Shown here: one piece after another, positions 37,502 through 45,802 of the stretch
Layout: each line of letters begins with the position of its first letter
Numbering within the stretch: the first letter of the stretch is position 1
NCBI GenBank assembly: GCA_900290245.1
Contig: OKRB01000103.1
Span: 1 to 64,000 of the forward strand
Direction: 5' to 3'
DNA: 64,000 nucleotides
From: Candidatus Sulfuritelmatomonas gaucii
GTDB taxonomy: Bacteria; Acidobacteriota; Terriglobia; Terriglobales; Acidobacteriaceae
Notes under the pieces: model-generated
Database searches by the model: none
Told to the model about the DNA's origin: nothing
Seen by the model: the letters and a program-made list of their open reading frames with translations, nothing else
Translations under genes and position numbers: made by a program

Positions 37502-39079
37502 TTAAATCTCTCTCGCGCGCTCGATGGCGCGGAGGACGGCCTGGGCTTTGTTAATCGACTCCTCGTACTCAAGCTCCGGCACGGAATCAGCAACGATGCC
37601 CGCACCCGCCTGCACCGAGCCCTTGCCGCCGACTGAGAGCATCGAACGGATGGCAATGCAGGAGTCGAGGTTGCCTGAGAAATCGGCATAGAGCACCGCT
37701 CCACCATAGGTGCCGCGCCGCGCGGGCTCCAACTCCTCGATGATCTCCATGGCTCGCACCTTGGGCGCTCCTGAGAGCGTCCCGGCAGGGAAGCAGGCGC
37801 GAAGCGCGTCGACCGCGGTGAGTTCGGGCCGCAGTTTCCCTTCGATCGAGCTCACTATGTGCATTACGTGGCTGTAGCGCTCAACAAACATTAGCTTGTC
37901 GACCTTCACGCTGCCGAAGCGGCTCACACGGCCGACGTCGTTGCGGCCCAGGTCGACCAGCATGACGTGTTCAGCGCGCTCTTTTTCATCGCTCATCATT
38001 TCCTCGGCGAGCGCGTGGTCTTCCGCTTCGCTTGCGCCGCGGCGGCGCGTGCCGGCGATGGGCCGGTACTCGACCTTGCCCTGGTGTACGCGGACCAGAA
38101 GCTCAGGCGATGAACCGGCAAGTTCGAGGGTCTCCGCCCCTTTTGATTTTTTGGAGGAGTGGGTTAGCCTGCCGGTTTGTCTCGCGCCTAGCGGCCCATC
38201 TGGTGCGAAGCGCAGGAAAAACATGTATGGGCTCGGGTTCACGGTGCGCAGCGCGCGATAAATCTGAAAGCTGTCCACGCCCGGCTCGACGTCAAAGCGT
38301 TGCGAGATCACGACCTGAAATGCATCTCCTGCCCGGATGTATTCCTTGGTGCGTGCCACTGCGGCCGTGAAGTCCTTTTTCGCCGTGCGGTGCTTCACCT
38401 TGAGTTTGCCGTGCGTTTGTGGCTTCCGGCGCTCCAGGGGCGGCAGAGGTTGCGCAAGCCGTTTCTCCAGCTTGTCGAGGCGCCTTACGGCGCGATCGTA
38501 GACGGCCGCGGCATTGCCGTTTCTTACGTCTGCCGTCACCACCAGCCAGATCTCCTTGCGCACATGATCGAAAGCCAGCACTTCGTCAAAAAACAGCAGG
38601 CAGGCGTCCGGGACTCCGAGCTCGTCTTTTGCCAGCGCGGGCAGGCGTTCGATCTGGCGCACGGCGTCATAGGCAAAAAAGCCCACGGCGCCGGCAGTAA
38701 ACGGTGGCAGCCCCGGCAACCGGGCCGCTTGGTGGCCACCCAGCGCGTCGCGCAACACAGCGAAGACGTCGCCTTCAACGTGCGCCGTTTTCGGGCGCGC
38801 GGAGCCCAGACCTTCGGTGATGGCGATCTGGCGGCCACGCGCCACGATGCGCTTGAACGGCGAGAGGCCGATGAACGTGTACCGGCCCACCTGCTCGCCG
38901 CCTTCAACCGATTCCAACAGAAAACATTCGCGCTCAGGCCAGGCCGCCCGCAGAAAGGCCGAGACGGGTGTCTCCAGGTCGGCCATCAGCGTCCGGCAAA
39001 CGGGCACGAGCGTGTGCGACTGAGCCAGGGCCAGGAACTCTTTGCGGCTGGGAAAGGCTGAGCGGGAAGCGAAACTCAC
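37502..39079 (-). CDS. trpE: Anthranilate synthase component I
   Basis: A 525-aa chorismate-utilising enzyme making anthranilate for tryptophan synthesis. The tryptophan-feedback motif LLES (54-57) in FLLESVEGGEQVGRYTF favours TrpE over PabB. The chorismate-binding C-terminal half is complete (SPYMFFLRF, GSSPELLVR, IAGTRRRG, DLGRNDVGRV, AGTLSGAPKVRAMEII, AGAGIVADS). Residues about 293-317 (GARQTGRLTHSSKKSKGAET) are an extra loop between MFFLRF and AGSSPE. Start is GTG 39079; homologues include the LVPVCR segment, so ATG 38986 is too short. Confidence 0.95.
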   Translation of the reverse strand: MSFASRSAFPSRKEFLALAQSHTLVPVCRTLMADLETPVSAFLRAAWPERECFLLESVEGGEQVGRYTFIGLSPFKRIVARGRQIAITEGLGSARPKTAHVEGDVFAVLRDALGGHQAARLPGLPPFTAGAVGFFAYDAVRQIERLPALAKDELGVPDACLLFFDEVLAFDHVRKEIWLVVTADVRNGNAAAVYDRAVRRLDKLEKRLAQPLPPLERRKPQTHGKLKVKHRTAKKDFTAAVARTKEYIRAGDAFQVVISQRFDVEPGVDSFQIYRALRTVNPSPYMFFLRFAPDGPLGARQTGRLTHSSKKSKGAETLELAGSSPELLVRVHQGKVEYRPIAGTRRRGASEAEDHALAEEMMSDEKERAEHVMLVDLGRNDVGRVSRFGSVKVDKLMFVERYSHVMHIVSSIEGKLRPELTAVDALRACFPAGTLSGAPKVRAMEIIEELEPARRGTYGGAVLYADFSGNLDSCIAIRSMLSVGGKGSVQAGAGIVADSVPELEYEESINKAQAVLRAIERAREI

Positions 39080-39474
39080 AGCCTAAGTGTAACTGCTCCA
39101 GTAGAGCGGCTAGATCTGGTTGCATAAATGGCTTTGTAAAAGGGCACGACTTTAGTCGTACTGGAAAAGGCGCATGAAATGCGGCGCTTTGACCCCCGAG
39201 GGACGTTTTACGGCCGGCTCCCGGGGGCTTATGCAACCAGCTCTGCGGCTTTCCGCAAGAGGGCTCGAACGGCCGTCATCGGGCCGGTTTGGGAATGTGT
39301 TGAGGCGCCGGGTTCATCCCGCTTGACGTTGAAGGCCTCTGAGCCTAGACTCACTGAGGTTTGGGCCTGCGGGCAGTGAGGGGCGAACCCGGCGCGCCGG
39401 AGCAGGATTTTTCTGAAATCAAGAGGCGAGTACGAATCCCATTCACCGGGATTCAACGAGAGATGGAGTTCGAT
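39080..39474. other. Intergenic region between trpE and glutamate dehydrogenase genes
   Basis: The 395-bp divergent region contains the inverted-repeat element at 39116-39240 and the upstream region of the dehydrogenase gene. A frame open to the dehydrogenase start (from 39361) lacks coding character before ATG 39475. Confidence 0.45.
39116..39240. repeat. 125-bp element bounded by 12-bp perfect inverted repeats (MITE-like)
   Basis: CTGGTTGCATAA at 39116-39127 is the exact inverse complement of TTATGCAACCAG at 39229-39240. Inside are nested symmetries: GTAAAA near 39136 against TTTTAC near 39206, a 5-bp palindromic hairpin ACGAC-ttta-GTCGT at 39146-39159, and a CCCCCGAGGG/CCCGGGGG block. No open reading frame is contained. 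The structure fits a small non-autonomous mobile element or a REP-like composite. Confidence 0.55.
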
Positions 39475-40752
39475 ATGTCCACTGGTGCGACCAACGTGAC
39501 GTTAGACCAGGAAATCAATCCCTGGGAGGCGCAAAGTGCGCGCTTCGATTTTGCCGCGCGGAAACTGAATCTTGACGAGGGGCTCTGGAAGGTGCTGCGC
39601 TCGCCATCGCGGGAGGTAATTGTTCATTTTCCTGTCTCACTCGATAACGGCATGATCGACATGTTCACTGGCTTCCGTGTGCAGCACTCGATGGCGCGCG
39701 GCCCGTGCAAGGGCGGTATCCGCTACGCCCCTGACGTGACGCTGGACGAGGTGCGCGCTCTGGCCAGTTGGATGACCTGGAAGTGCGCGGTCGTGAATAT
39801 CCCGTTTGGCGGGGCAAAGGGCGGCGTCATCTGCGACCCGCACAGCATGAGCCGCAACGAGCTGGAACGCATGACGCGCCGCTACACTTCGGAGATCATC
39901 GAGTTTATCGGGCCGGAGAAGGATGTTCCCGCACCCGATGTGAACACCAACGAGCAGACCATGGCATGGATCATGGACACCTATTCCATGCATATGCGCC
40001 AGACGGTCACCAGCGTGGTGACCGGCAAGCCGTTGAATATTGGCGGATCGCATGGCCGGATTGAAGCCACTGGACGCGGCGTGATGGTGGTATGCGGCGA
40101 GAGCCTGCGCTACCTCAACATGCCGGTCGAAGGTTGCCGGGTCATCATTCAGGGATTCGGCAACGTGGGATCCAATGCCGCGCGGCTGATGCAGGAACAG
40201 GGCTACAAGATCATCGGCATCGCCGAGCGCGACGGCGGTCTCTATAATTCCGGCGGTATCGACATTCACCAACTGCTCGAATACAAGTACCGCAACAACA
40301 CAATCCTCGGCTTCCGCGGCGCGGAGGCCATGCCCAGCGAAGAATTGCTTATTGCCGAATGCGACATTCTCATCCCCGCGGCGACCGAGAATGTGATCAC
40401 CAGCCGCAATGCCGACAAGGTCCGTGCCCGCATCGTGGTGGAAGGCGCAAACGGGCCGACCACCGCCGTCGCCGACGAAATCCTGGCCGAAAAGCGCATC
40501 TTCATCGTGCCCGACATCCTGGCCAACGCCGGCGGCGTCACCGCCAGCTACTTCGAATGGGTGCAGGATCGCCAGGGATATTTCTGGAAAGAATCAGTCG
40601 TGAATGAGCAACTCGAGAGCATACTGCGCGACAGTTTCGACGACGTCGTACGTTACGCCGAAGCCCACGACGTGAACAATCGCATCGCAGCGTATATGCT
40701 GGCAATCGACAGAGTGGCCTACACCATCAAGCAGCGCGGCATTTACGCGTAG
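39475..40752 (+). CDS. gdhA: Glutamate dehydrogenase (Glu/Leu/Phe/Val dehydrogenase family)
   Basis: A 425-aa NAD(P)-dependent enzyme interconverting glutamate and 2-oxoglutarate plus ammonia. Substrate-binding [12 protein letters not shown] and the catalytic-lysine region [10 protein letters not shown] are present, followed by the dinucleotide fold [12 protein letters not shown] and a C-terminal [11 protein letters not shown] 39475 has GGAG 6 nt upstream; ATG 39463 is a near alternative. A strong terminator follows. Together with the glutamine synthetases it covers both arms of ammonia metabolism. Coenzyme preference cannot be read with confidence. Confidence 0.94.
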   Translation: MSTGATNVTLDQEINPWEAQSARFDFAARKLNLDEGLWKVLRSPSREVIVHFPVSLDNGMIDMFTGFRVQHSMARGPCKGGIRYAPDVTLDEVRALASWMTWKCAVVNIPFGGAKGGVICDPHSMSRNELERMTRRYTSEIIEFIGPEKDVPAPDVNTNEQTMAWIMDTYSMHMRQTVTSVVTGKPLNIGGSHGRIEATGRGVMVVCGESLRYLNMPVEGCRVIIQGFGNVGSNAARLMQEQGYKIIGIAERDGGLYNSGGIDIHQLLEYKYRNNTILGFRGAEAMPSEELLIAECDILIPAATENVITSRNADKVRARIVVEGANGPTTAVADEILAEKRIFIVPDILANAGGVTASYFEWVQDRQGYFWKESVVNEQLESILRDSFDDVVRYAEAHDVNNRIAAYMLAIDRVAYTIKQRGIYA

Positions 40753-40785
40753 AACATCCGACGGGAGCCGACCCGGACCGAATCT

Positions 40786-40827
40786 GGCGAGAGGAGCAAA
40801 GCGCTTCTCTCGCCATGATTTTGTTTT
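40786..40827 (+). terminator. Terminator of the glutamate dehydrogenase gene
   Basis: GGCGAGAGGAGC and GCTTCTCTCGCC (with one G-T pair) form a 12-bp stem over a 5-nt loop (40786-40814), followed by ATTTTGTTTT. Confidence 0.8.
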
Positions 40828-40981
40828 CTGCGCATCCTCGCGGATGAGCTTATTCTGAGGCAACATGCCATCGCTCGGCCAACTCATCCGGCGTGAAGCG
40901 TCGCTCCAAACCACCCGGATCAATGAAAGCGAGTTCGAGGCACCGATCTACGACAAGCGATTCTCCATAACGCCCCTCGGT

Positions 40982-43066
40982 TTAGCCAACCTGGAAAGGG
41001 ATCCAGACCTGCATCGATGACGGCTCTCGATTGTCCCACGCATAGTAAGGAATGAGTCGGAGCGTGGTCGGAGACTCGGCGGCCTTGTGGTTATCGGTGC
41101 CCGAGAAGTAAAGGCTCGTGTCTGCCACGACGCTTGCGACGGATCCTGGATGTTCGAGCACCATCACACCGTCAAGAAGATCAGGCGCGTAATGGGGCAC
41201 GGTGGTGTCATCAAGATGAGCAGTGTAGCCAACGATGCTCGGGGCGCGCGTCACATCCGGCTGGTCGAGCATTTCCATGCAGAAGACAATGGGGCCACGC
41301 TGAAATGCGACGCGACCACGATCTTCGTTAACGGCAGGATTGGCTTTCAACAAGCGCGTGGACATGTCGAAGTTGAGCTCAACGACATCTCCTGCTGACC
41401 AGCGGCGGTGGATCGGCAAATACTTTCCCGGTTGAATGCCTGATTGGTCAGTTCCGTTGACTCGAACAGATGTCTGCTGCGACCAGCCGGGGATGCGAAC
41501 GTGCAACGTGAATTCGCTCGGAGTCGCAGGATCCACCGCGATTCGGACGTTGCCTTCCCAGGGATAACGGGTGGTTTGCTCAATGCGGAAGCGGCGGCCG
41601 TCACCGAGTCGCCAATCGATGGCGGAATTGTCATAGAGATGCACGTAGACGCCGTCGTCGCTGGTGCCGTAAAAGTACCCAGGCAGAGAAGCGAAGGTGC
41701 GCTCAAGGTTCGGCGGACAACAAGTGGTGTCGTACCACGGGTTGCGGATCCTGCCTTCGGGTGCGTGGCGGTCGCTGGAGTCTCCCTCTGGATCGAATGC
41801 GAGCGGATTGCGATAACAGTAGGTGCGGCCGTCAAGCGACATGCCGGAATTGATTCCGTTGTACAGAGAGCGTTCGATGACGTCGGTGAAGCGCGCATCG
41901 CCCGAGGCGGTGAGCATGCGCCAGTTCCACATCATGACGCCAATGGCGGCGCAGCTTTCGCCGTAGGCGCGCGCATTGGGCAGTTCGTAAGGATCGCCAA
42001 AGGCTTCGCCGGTTTCGCGCGCGCCCACCCCGCCCGTGACATAAAGCTGATCGTGGACCAGATCTTCCCAGAGTGTGTTGAGGGTCTTCCAATAGGCCGG
42101 GTCGCCCGTTTCGAGGTAATAGTCTGTGGCACCGCAGCACGCGTACATGGCGCGCACGGCATGACCCTCAAGATGCGTGCGCGAGGTGAAGGGAATTCCG
42201 CAGAACATGTAGACGATTTGCTGCGGGCGGAGGGGGATGCGCTCGTCGCCATGAAGAATGTAGCCGGCGAGATCGACATAAGCGCGTTTGCCGGTTGTGC
42301 GGTAGAGTTCGATTAACGACATTTCAATTTCAGGATGGCCAGCGACAATGCCCTTCTGATTGGCGCCGGGGCCGTAGTTCGGCAGCAGGAAATCGTCGAC
42401 CATGCGGATGCCGGCATCGAGCAGCGTGCGGTCGCCAGTGGCACGGTAGATGGCAATGGCTCCCTGGAGCATGTGGCCAAGACAGTAGAGCTCATGGCCG
42501 GTGGTCTGCGTCTCGTAAAGCATGCGCAGCGGCTTGCGACCGTCCTGGTAGTAGGTGTCGATATAGCCGCTCGGTTCCTGCGTGGCGACCACCTGATGGA
42601 TCATTTCGAGAGTGGTAGAGCGGAGTTGCGAATGGTCGGCGGTCTGCAGAGCAAAACCAACGGCCTCGGCCCATTTGTAGATATCGGAGTCGGAATAGAC
42701 GGGACCGATCTGCGGCGCGGAGGATCTGCCTTCGAGCCGGAGGAAGTTGTTCATGCGCCCGTGATCGACCAACTCATCGTGCATCGAAGGAATGCTCGAT
42801 TCGATATTGGTGACGCGACGCTTTGACCAGAAGCCTTCCCGAATCTCGACGGCGCGAACAGGAACTGTTTTGAGCTTGGCATAGGGTGAGCGGGAGACGT
42901 CGATGACGCCTGCGTCTTTCCATGTCCCAGCCGGGGAGTCAGGAGCGGCGGCAGCAAGTGAGTTGAGCGCTCCGGCGACGCGGGGGCTCGCCTGTGCAAT
43001 TGCGGCGGGGACAACAGTTGCGGCGGCGGTGGCAAGAAAACGACGGCGGGAGAGTTTGGATTTCAT
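40982..43066 (-). CDS. GH127-family beta-L-arabinofuranosidase (DUF1680)
   Basis: A 694-aa exported glycosidase. The N-terminus has a twin-arginine signal (LSRRRFLATAA), so it is folded before export. The (alpha/alpha)6 barrel region includes DYYLETGDPAYW and TGGVGARETGEAFGDPYELPN, and the cysteine cluster TTCCPPNLERTFASLPGYFY, which in GH127 enzymes holds the zinc-thiolate catalytic cysteine. A beta-sandwich domain follows. AAAGGAG lies 8 nt before ATG 43066. It is the third gene in the TonB receptor-GH3-GH127 run and should release L-arabinofuranose or a related sugar from plant glycans. Confidence 0.9.
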   Translation of the reverse strand: MKSKLSRRRFLATAAATVVPAAIAQASPRVAGALNSLAAAAPDSPAGTWKDAGVIDVSRSPYAKLKTVPVRAVEIREGFWSKRRVTNIESSIPSMHDELVDHGRMNNFLRLEGRSSAPQIGPVYSDSDIYKWAEAVGFALQTADHSQLRSTTLEMIHQVVATQEPSGYIDTYYQDGRKPLRMLYETQTTGHELYCLGHMLQGAIAIYRATGDRTLLDAGIRMVDDFLLPNYGPGANQKGIVAGHPEIEMSLIELYRTTGKRAYVDLAGYILHGDERIPLRPQQIVYMFCGIPFTSRTHLEGHAVRAMYACCGATDYYLETGDPAYWKTLNTLWEDLVHDQLYVTGGVGARETGEAFGDPYELPNARAYGESCAAIGVMMWNWRMLTASGDARFTDVIERSLYNGINSGMSLDGRTYCYRNPLAFDPEGDSSDRHAPEGRIRNPWYDTTCCPPNLERTFASLPGYFYGTSDDGVYVHLYDNSAIDWRLGDGRRFRIEQTTRYPWEGNVRIAVDPATPSEFTLHVRIPGWSQQTSVRVNGTDQSGIQPGKYLPIHRRWSAGDVVELNFDMSTRLLKANPAVNEDRGRVAFQRGPIVFCMEMLDQPDVTRAPSIVGYTAHLDDTTVPHYAPDLLDGVMVLEHPGSVASVVADTSLYFSGTDNHKAAESPTTLRLIPYYAWDNREPSSMQVWIPFQVG

Positions 43067-43384
43067 GGCTGCGGCTCCTTTGGTGAGCGGAACAATGCGC
43101 CGGAAAAGTGCGAGTCATCCGGAAACGGGTTCACCCGGATTCAAATCGAATGGGTGCGGGCTACGCTCCGCGGGACCCACCATAGCAAAACCTGCGACCT
43201 GTGATCAATCGCGGTCGCGGGAATGCGCGTGCAGGACCAACCTTTTCCGAGACCGCGGATCTACTACTTGAGGTGCATGAGCGAAACAGCCTGGCGTGCC
43301 AGGGTCGTGCCGAAGCGCGAACTCCACAACCGCCGCTCCCACCCAACGGGACCCGCCAATTCACTTTCCGGTGAAGGTGCTCTT
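43067..43384. other. Intergenic region between GH3 and GH127 genes
   Basis: The 318 bp contain no supported gene, repeat or hairpin. Reading frames here are antisense or out-of-frame shadows. Confidence 0.4.
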
Positions 43385-45673
43385 TCATCTTTGCGCATGA
43401 GAGTAGTCGCCGTCCGCGAACCTGGTCGTAAGTTCGGTTGGCGGCCATTCTCCTGCGTTTGTCACGTCGAAATTGCCTTTTTGGCGGATGTCATCCGAGG
43501 CGCTTCCAACCATCACGTCGTATACTCCCGGGCTGATGACATATGCATGCTTGTTTGTGTCCCAGGACGAAAGCTGTTCGACCGGCAATTCAAAATTAAC
43601 TGTCTTCGTCTCGCTGGGATTCAGGCTGACGCGCTCGAATCCCTGCAACTGTTCGCGGGGCTGCACAGAACTTTTGTCGTTGTTGTGCACGTAGAGCTGC
43701 ACCACTTCTTCGCCGGCGCGGTCGCCTGTGTTCTTCACGTTCACATGGATTGTCACGGTCCCGTCGCTCCCGGTTTGCGGGGCAGAAATACTGAGGTTAC
43801 TGTAGTCGAAACTCGTATAGCTTAGCCCATGCCCGAATGCGAAGAGTGGCTTGTCAATCACATACATATAGGTAAAGCCCTTCGAAATGTCGTATTCCGT
43901 CATTGGCGGCAGACCTCGATCCGACGCATACACCGTGTAGGGCAGCCTTCCGGACGGGTTGTAATCGCCGAACAGCACGTCGGCAATTGCAGTTCCACCT
44001 TCCTCACCTGCCCAGAACATATCGAGTACCGTGGGATAACGAACTTCTGTTGTGCGCTGGCCTCCCCCCGCGAACGGCGGTGCAAGCGATATCGGACCGC
44101 CGTTCAGCAACACAATCACTGTATTCGGATTGGCTTGCATCACCCTCTGGACCAGCGCAATCTGCACGGGTGGAAGATTGAGGAATTCGCGGTCGAGTCC
44201 TTCCCGTTCCAGCAACTGGTTGGTTCCCACAAAAAGAATGGCAACATCGGCTTGCTTAGCCGCGTTCACCGCCTCGGCAAGACTGGCTTCCGGATTGTCC
44301 GTTTCGACAATTCCGCTCCCTCGGGCATAAAGCACCTTCACTCCCGGCCCGGCTTTCTCCTGAATGCCCTCCAGCGGTTTTACGAATTTTGAGTACTCGC
44401 CGGTGTAATTCGGCCCGGTCTGCGCATAATCGGCGAATGGCCCGATAACTGCCAACGTCTTGATTTTGCTCTTGTCCAGCGGCAACAGGTGATTTTCGTT
44501 GGCCAGCAGCACAATCGATTCCCGCGCAGTGCGCAGCGCAAGCTCCCGGTGGGCAGGCGAGTCGATCACATCGGGGCTGAGCTTGTTATAAGACACCATA
44601 TCCGGGGGGTCGAATTCGCCAAGCCGGAAGCGGATTTTCAGCACCCTGCGCAGTGATTGATCGACGTCCTTCTCCGCAAGCAGACCTTCGTCAAGCGCTT
44701 TGGGCAGCGCGATTGCATACGAACCATCATCCAGATCGCTGCCTGCCAGAACGGTCTTGGCCGCTGCTGCCTGAAGTGTCGGGTATTTCCTGTACTCATT
44801 CACAAGGTTTCGCACAGCACCGCTGTCAGGGACAACGAATCCCTGAAATCCCCACTCATCGCGCAAGATATCGGTGAGCATTATCTTGTTTTCGGCGTTT
44901 GGCATGCCATTAATACCGTTGTACGAGGACATGATCGAAGAAGCCTTGCCCGCCATAATCCCGGCTTTGAATTGAGGCAGGTAATAATCCATCAGGGTCC
45001 TCTCGGGCACCATATCGTTTGCGGTCTTCACGCGGTCTCTTTCATCGTCGTAAGCGGCATAGTGCTTCAGCGTCGCAGCCAACTCAAGATACTTTGGGTC
45101 GCTCCCCTGCGTTCCCTGTACGTAAGCGACGGTGATTCGCGAGGCGAGCAAAGGATCCTCGCCAAATGTTTCCCAGATGCGCCCCCAACGTGGATCGCGA
45201 TCCATATTGATGACAGGCGACCGGTAGACAAGACCGTTGTGCGCAATCCTCTTTCCGTCAGGAGTAATCGTGACCAGCTGCCCGCGCATTGTTTCCGTCG
45301 ATCCTTGCACCGTGTGCCAGTAGTTATAGACAGCTCGGCCCTCGTCCGCGATCGCACCTGCCACATCGTGAACCAACTGCGGGTCCCATGTTGCTGCCAT
45401 GCTGATTGACACTGGAAACATCGTGGTCGGCTGTGACCACACGATCCCATGCAAGCTCTGGTTCCAGCCATTCATCACCGGAACCTTCAGCCGGTCAATT
45501 GCGGGCGCGGTCGTACTCAGCAGCGAAGTCTTTTCCGTGGGAGTGAGCTGGCTCATCAGGTCGTCGACTCGCTTGTTGATCGGTTGGGATGGATCGAGAT
45601 AGGCGGATTGAGCGCTTGCCCACAACGGGAATCCGAGGACGATAGCCAACACGCCGAATGCAGCTTTCTTCAT
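43385..45673 (-). CDS. GH3-family beta-glycosidase (beta-glucosidase or beta-xylosidase)
   Basis: A 762-aa secreted enzyme with signal peptide (KAAFGVLAIVLGFPLWASAQ). N-terminal TIM-barrel features: NGWNQSLHGI, INMDRDPRWGRIWETFGEDP, LKHYAAYDDE and the nucleophile segment GFVVPDSGAV. The alpha/beta-sandwich domain (VLLANENHLLPLDKSKIKTLAVIGPFAD) and a fibronectin III-like C-terminus (GLSYTSFDYSNL, GEEVVQLYVH) complete the classical three-domain form. GAGGAG precedes the ATG by 8 nt. It lies 130 bp after the TonB receptor gene across a strong hairpin. The EDP and RWGR pattern favours beta-xylosidase, but substrate is not certain. Confidence 0.92.
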   Translation of the reverse strand: MKKAAFGVLAIVLGFPLWASAQSAYLDPSQPINKRVDDLMSQLTPTEKTSLLSTTAPAIDRLKVPVMNGWNQSLHGIVWSQPTTMFPVSISMAATWDPQLVHDVAGAIADEGRAVYNYWHTVQGSTETMRGQLVTITPDGKRIAHNGLVYRSPVINMDRDPRWGRIWETFGEDPLLASRITVAYVQGTQGSDPKYLELAATLKHYAAYDDERDRVKTANDMVPERTLMDYYLPQFKAGIMAGKASSIMSSYNGINGMPNAENKIMLTDILRDEWGFQGFVVPDSGAVRNLVNEYRKYPTLQAAAAKTVLAGSDLDDGSYAIALPKALDEGLLAEKDVDQSLRRVLKIRFRLGEFDPPDMVSYNKLSPDVIDSPAHRELALRTARESIVLLANENHLLPLDKSKIKTLAVIGPFADYAQTGPNYTGEYSKFVKPLEGIQEKAGPGVKVLYARGSGIVETDNPEASLAEAVNAAKQADVAILFVGTNQLLEREGLDREFLNLPPVQIALVQRVMQANPNTVIVLLNGGPISLAPPFAGGGQRTTEVRYPTVLDMFWAGEEGGTAIADVLFGDYNPSGRLPYTVYASDRGLPPMTEYDISKGFTYMYVIDKPLFAFGHGLSYTSFDYSNLSISAPQTGSDGTVTIHVNVKNTGDRAGEEVVQLYVHNNDKSSVQPREQLQGFERVSLNPSETKTVNFELPVEQLSSWDTNKHAYVISPGVYDVMVGSASDDIRQKGNFDVTNAGEWPPTELTTRFADGDYSHAQR

Positions 45674-45735
45674 TTTCTGTTCTCCTCAAATGACTGTGAA
45701 TTGATCGTGCAGGCTTCGATTGAAACATGATGTAA

Positions 45736-45780
45736 TGTCCCATCCCGGCCGCAGCATGGTATTGCGGCAAGGATGGGACA
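45736..45780 (-). other. Intercistronic stem-loop between TonB receptor and GH3 genes
   Basis: TGTCCCATCC (45736-45745) pairs perfectly with GGATGGGACA (45771-45780), and CCGCA (45749-45753) with TGCGG (45763-45767). There is no T run after it on the minus strand, so it is more likely an mRNA-stabilising or attenuating stem than a full terminator. Confidence 0.65.
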
Positions 45781-45802
45781 TGAAGTCGGACCTTAACGGC
45801 TG

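Noticed and set aside
40863..41020. Short + strand frame MPSLGQLIRRE running into the GH127 3' end
   Set aside because: Overlaps the convergent glycosidase gene and lacks a ribosome-binding site or recognisable product.
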